This document shows positions 4,165 to 6,779 of a stretch of DNA of 6,779 nucleotides, piece after piece; position 1 is the stretch's first letter, and every line of letters starts with the position of its first letter. The notes below the pieces were generated by a model that saw only the letters and a list, made by a program, of their open reading frames with translations, made no database searches and was not told where the DNA came from. The position numbers were made by a program, and so were the translations under genes. The DNA lies in the NCBI GenBank assembly GCA_003153875.1, contig PMBY01000414.1, forward strand, positions 5,525 to 12,303. Reading direction: 5' to 3'. The stretch comes from Myxococcales bacterium. GTDB taxonomy: Bacteria; Myxococcota; Polyangia; Fen-1088.

Positions 4165-6779
4165 ATGCCCAGCGAGCGCGAGTACGAACAGGTCTTGCAG
4201 AAAGAGCCCGCCAACGGCGATGCCTTCGTGGCTCTGCGCAAGGCCTATCGTGAATCGAATCGGTTCGACAAGCTGGTCACGCTGTACGAGACGCGTGCCC
4301 AGGCCATCGACGACCAAGCCAAGGCGGCGGAGCTCTTCTACCTGGCGGCCGAGGTCCGCTTGGATCATCTGAGCGACACCGCGGGAGCCGAGGCGGACTT
4401 GGCCCATGCCGTGAGCCGCGACGCGAGCCATCGCAAGGCAGCCAAGCGTCTCAAGGACATCTACCGCGAGCAGGGTCGCACCGACGAGTACCTGACCATG
4501 CTGGAGATGGAGGCAGCGGCGGTGATGCGCGTCCAGGATGCGGCCCGCATCGAGGAGATCAAGACCGAAACCGAGCAAGCCGCTGGTCAGGAGATTCAAC
4601 GCATCGCACGGGCGGTGTCTACGCCTGCCCTGCGCGGCAGCATCACGGCCGACAATCTGAAGAGCGTTGAGCAGGCGCGAAAGATCTTCGCCGCCATCGG
4701 CGAGTACCCAACCGCGTGCCGCCTGTTCGAGCTGGAACTAGCGGCCACCACCGATCCAAAACGGCGCGCGAACCTGACCTTCCGGCTGGGACGCATGCTG
4801 GCCGAGAAGGTTGGTGACTTGCAACAGGCGGCCCAGAAGCTGAGCGATGTGGTTCGGCTCTACCCGCGAGACGACAAGGCTCTGGATACGCTGGCCTCGG
4901 TCTTCGCCAACCCGCAATGGACCGGCGCGGATGGCCCGGAGCGGGCCGTGGGTCTGTACAGCCAGATCGCACGGCGCCGCCACGAAGCCGGCGACGTGGA
5001 CAACGCGGTGGCAGCTCTGCGCAAGGCCTTGACCGCGATGCCCGGCCATCCCGAAGCCTCGGCGCTCATGGAGCGCGTGCTGACCAACGCGAACCGCCTG
5101 GCCGATCTGGACCGATTCCTGCGCGAGCGCGTGGCCACCGCGCACAGCGACCAGGAGAAGATCGAAGTCCTGTTCAAGCGGGCCCAGTTGGCCCGCACCT
5201 CGCTCAACGACATCGCCGAGGCGATGCGCATCTACCAGGAAATCGTGGCGATTGAGCCAGCGGGGGGAACCGCATCGCAAGAGCTGGCCACGCTCTACCT
5301 GGAACGTCAGGATTTCGGCAAACTGGCCGAGCTGCGCGAGCGGCAGCTCGAGAAGGCGACGGATCCAGAGTTTCGCCTCAAACTGCAGCGCGAGCTGGCG
5401 TCGCTGTACCGCGACCGGCTGGGTGACCGCGAGCAGGCGGCGGTGTACTTGCATGCCATCCTGCAAACCCACCCCAGCGACCCCGATGCGCTGCACGCCT
5501 ATGCCGAACATTTCCGCCAGCGTGGCGCTTGGCGCGAACTCGTGGACGTGCTGGAATTCGCGCTCAACCACGCGCGATCGACCGGCACCCCAGCGTCCGA
5601 GCTGCTTCCTCGCCTGGAAGAGGTGGCGGTCATCGCCGAGACCAAGCTGGGCGACATCGATCGCGCGCTGACGGTGTGGCGGCAGATGTTCGAGCTGGAC
5701 CCCAGCTACCAGCGGGCGCGCGAGGCTTGCAAGCGCATCCTGCAGAAGTCCGGTCGTTGGGAAGAGATGGCGACCATTCTGGCCGAAGATGCAGCGGCCA
5801 GCGAGCCCGAAGCCCGCGCCGAGATCCTGCGTCGCCTGGCTCGGCTGTACCTCGACAAACTCAACGCGCCCGATCGCGCAGCCGCAGTCTACCGTGAGGT
5901 TCTCGCGCTCGATGCCAAGGACGCGGTCGCGCTGCGCGCGGTGGTGGAGGCGTACGAGCGGGCCGAGCAGTGGGCCGAGCTTGCCGCCCTCTTGCGCCAG
6001 CAGGTCGAGCTGACCAGCGTCGACGCCGAGAAGGTCAATCTTCTACGTCGCTTGTTGGGCCTGTACGAGGAGCACTTGGCCGATCTGTCGTCGGCCTCGT
6101 GGGCTGCGGCGCAGATTCTCAAGCTCTTGCCCGGCGACCGGGATGCCCTGGTGCGCCTGGAGAACATCTTCGAGCACTCGAATGACAAGCCTCGCCTGGT
6201 CAAGATGCTCGAGTACCACCTCCGCTACTCCACCAACGCGGAGGAGAAACTGGGACTGGTCCGGCGCATCGCCGACCTCGTGCAGAACCAGCTCGACGAC
6301 TTCGACCGGGCCATCCCGTACTGGGAGAATGTGCTGAAGCACCTCCCTGGGGACCAGCAGGCCCTGCAGGCGTTGCTCGCGGGTTACGAAAAGGCGGGAC
6401 GGCCCGAGGATGTGGCGCGCACGCTGGACATGCAGATCACCGCGCTGGCCGCCGATCCATCGGCGCAGGCGGAGCTGTTGCGGCGGCTGGCTCGCCTGGC
6501 CAGTGACGGACTCAAAGACACCCCGCGCGCCCAACAAGCCTGGAGGGACTTGCTCAAGATCCTGCCAGCCGATCACGAGGGACTGGAGGCGCTATCAGCC
6601 ATCGCGTCGGAGCAGTCCGACTGGGGAAGCTTGGCGGACCTCCTGGCACTCCGTGTCGGGATCGCGACCAATCCGGCCGACGCCGTTCCCCTGGCACTGC
6701 AGCGCGCCGGCCTGCTGGTCGAGAAGCTGGATGATTCGGCCGAGGCGATCCGGGCGCTGGAACACATCATCAGCGATCT
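4165..6779 (+). CDS. Very large tandem TPR-repeat protein (5' part, 871 codons, open at window edge)
   Basis: The frame from ATG 4165 has no stop to the last base, so at least 871 residues are encoded. There is no signal peptide or membrane segment, so a cytoplasmic location is likely. From residue 34 the protein is built of double-TPR units whose starts fall at 34, 106, 181, 252, 312, 384, 456, 532, 603, 675, 747 and 820: spacings of 71-76 except one 60-residue unit (252-311). Most units open with an aromatic or related residue and a Leu three later (FGKL, WREL, WAEL, WGSL), then a variable acidic segment, then a pattern like RRLARLYLDKL-D--RA---Y--VL-L-P-D--AL, and end near GR or an equivalent. 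Residues 1-33 look like the second half of a unit, which supports this start, as does the GGAGGG site. Unit 2 (106-180) is the most divergent. The array is cut mid-unit, so the full protein is longer. Large Myxococcota TPR proteins of this style are known, mostly uncharacterised; such arrays bind proteins, but no partner or function can be assigned. It lies 139 bp after the other TPR gene on the same strand. Confidence 0.92.
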   Translation, partial: MPSEREYEQVLQKEPANGDAFVALRKAYRESNRFDKLVTLYETRAQAIDDQAKAAELFYLAAEVRLDHLSDTAGAEADLAHAVSRDASHRKAAKRLKDIYREQGRTDEYLTMLEMEAAAVMRVQDAARIEEIKTETEQAAGQEIQRIARAVSTPALRGSITADNLKSVEQARKIFAAIGEYPTACRLFELELAATTDPKRRANLTFRLGRMLAEKVGDLQQAAQKLSDVVRLYPRDDKALDTLASVFANPQWTGADGPERAVGLYSQIARRRHEAGDVDNAVAALRKALTAMPGHPEASALMERVLTNANRLADLDRFLRERVATAHSDQEKIEVLFKRAQLARTSLNDIAEAMRIYQEIVAIEPAGGTASQELATLYLERQDFGKLAELRERQLEKATDPEFRLKLQRELASLYRDRLGDREQAAVYLHAILQTHPSDPDALHAYAEHFRQRGAWRELVDVLEFALNHARSTGTPASELLPRLEEVAVIAETKLGDIDRALTVWRQMFELDPSYQRAREACKRILQKSGRWEEMATILAEDAAASEPEARAEILRRLARLYLDKLNAPDRAAAVYREVLALDAKDAVALRAVVEAYERAEQWAELAALLRQQVELTSVDAEKVNLLRRLLGLYEEHLADLSSASWAAAQILKLLPGDRDALVRLENIFEHSNDKPRLVKMLEYHLRYSTNAEEKLGLVRRIADLVQNQLDDFDRAIPYWENVLKHLPGDQQALQALLAGYEKAGRPEDVARTLDMQITALAADPSAQAELLRRLARLASDGLKDTPRAQQAWRDLLKILPADHEGLEALSAIASEQSDWGSLADLLALRVGIATNPADAVPLALQRAGLLVEKLDDSAEAIRALEHIISD

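Noticed and set aside
4738..5571. 277-codon minus-strand frame, and smaller plus-strand frames at 4917, 5252 and 5529
   Set aside because: All lie within the long uninterrupted TPR frame from 4165, whose repeat pattern is clear across this region.
4165..6779. Assignment of the large TPR protein as the gliding-motility protein AgmK
   Set aside because: AgmK is also a giant TPR protein, but its neighbours differ from those here and the repeat style alone does not identify it.

Overview
The window is a GC-rich stretch of bacterial chromosome with one gene direction (+) throughout. It holds the last 19 codons of a gene that looks like accB, a complete accC (biotin carboxylase), a complete 801-residue TPR protein, and the first 871 codons of a second, very large TPR protein that runs off the right edge. 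High GC, GTG starts, frequent CTG/GCC/CGC codons and large cytoplasmic TPR proteins beside accBC suggest a Myxococcota (former Deltaproteobacteria) chromosome. That is an inference from style and gene order; no rRNA or other marker gene is present.

Layout: 1-60 is the accB tail. 61-146 is an accB-accC spacer carrying three tandem 9-bp CTCTGTGNN units flanked by a 7-bp direct repeat (GAATCCG). 147-1469 is accC, with all expected catalytic residues. 1470-1619 is a 150-bp spacer with a short direct repeat and two dyad symmetries, the second a 28-bp near-palindrome ending 18 bp before the next start codon. 1620-4025 is the first TPR protein. 4026-4164 is a spacer with little in it except a strong Shine-Dalgarno. 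4165-6779 is the second TPR protein, open to the end. No spacer exceeds 300 bp. No tRNA, rRNA, CRISPR array, insertion sequence or clear factor-independent terminator was seen.

How the genes may work together: accB and accC encode the biotin carrier and biotin carboxylase of acetyl-CoA carboxylase (malonyl-CoA for fatty acid synthesis). The first TPR gene has a three-part layout: an N-terminal TPR array, a middle TPR block and a C-terminal TPR block, separated by long disordered acidic/proline-rich linkers. From memory, Myxococcus xanthus sgmX (MXAN_5766), which links the polar GTPase MglA to type IV pilus formation, lies beside accBC, so this gene is a candidate SgmX-type scaffold. The second TPR protein is a tandem array with a strikingly regular 71-76 residue period (one unit of 60). 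It may be a large cytoplasmic scaffold, but its function cannot be read from the sequence.

The points most worth following are the possible SgmX orthology next to accBC, the 72-residue double-TPR array, the operator-like 28-bp dyad in front of the first TPR gene, and the CTCTGTG array inside the accBC operon.
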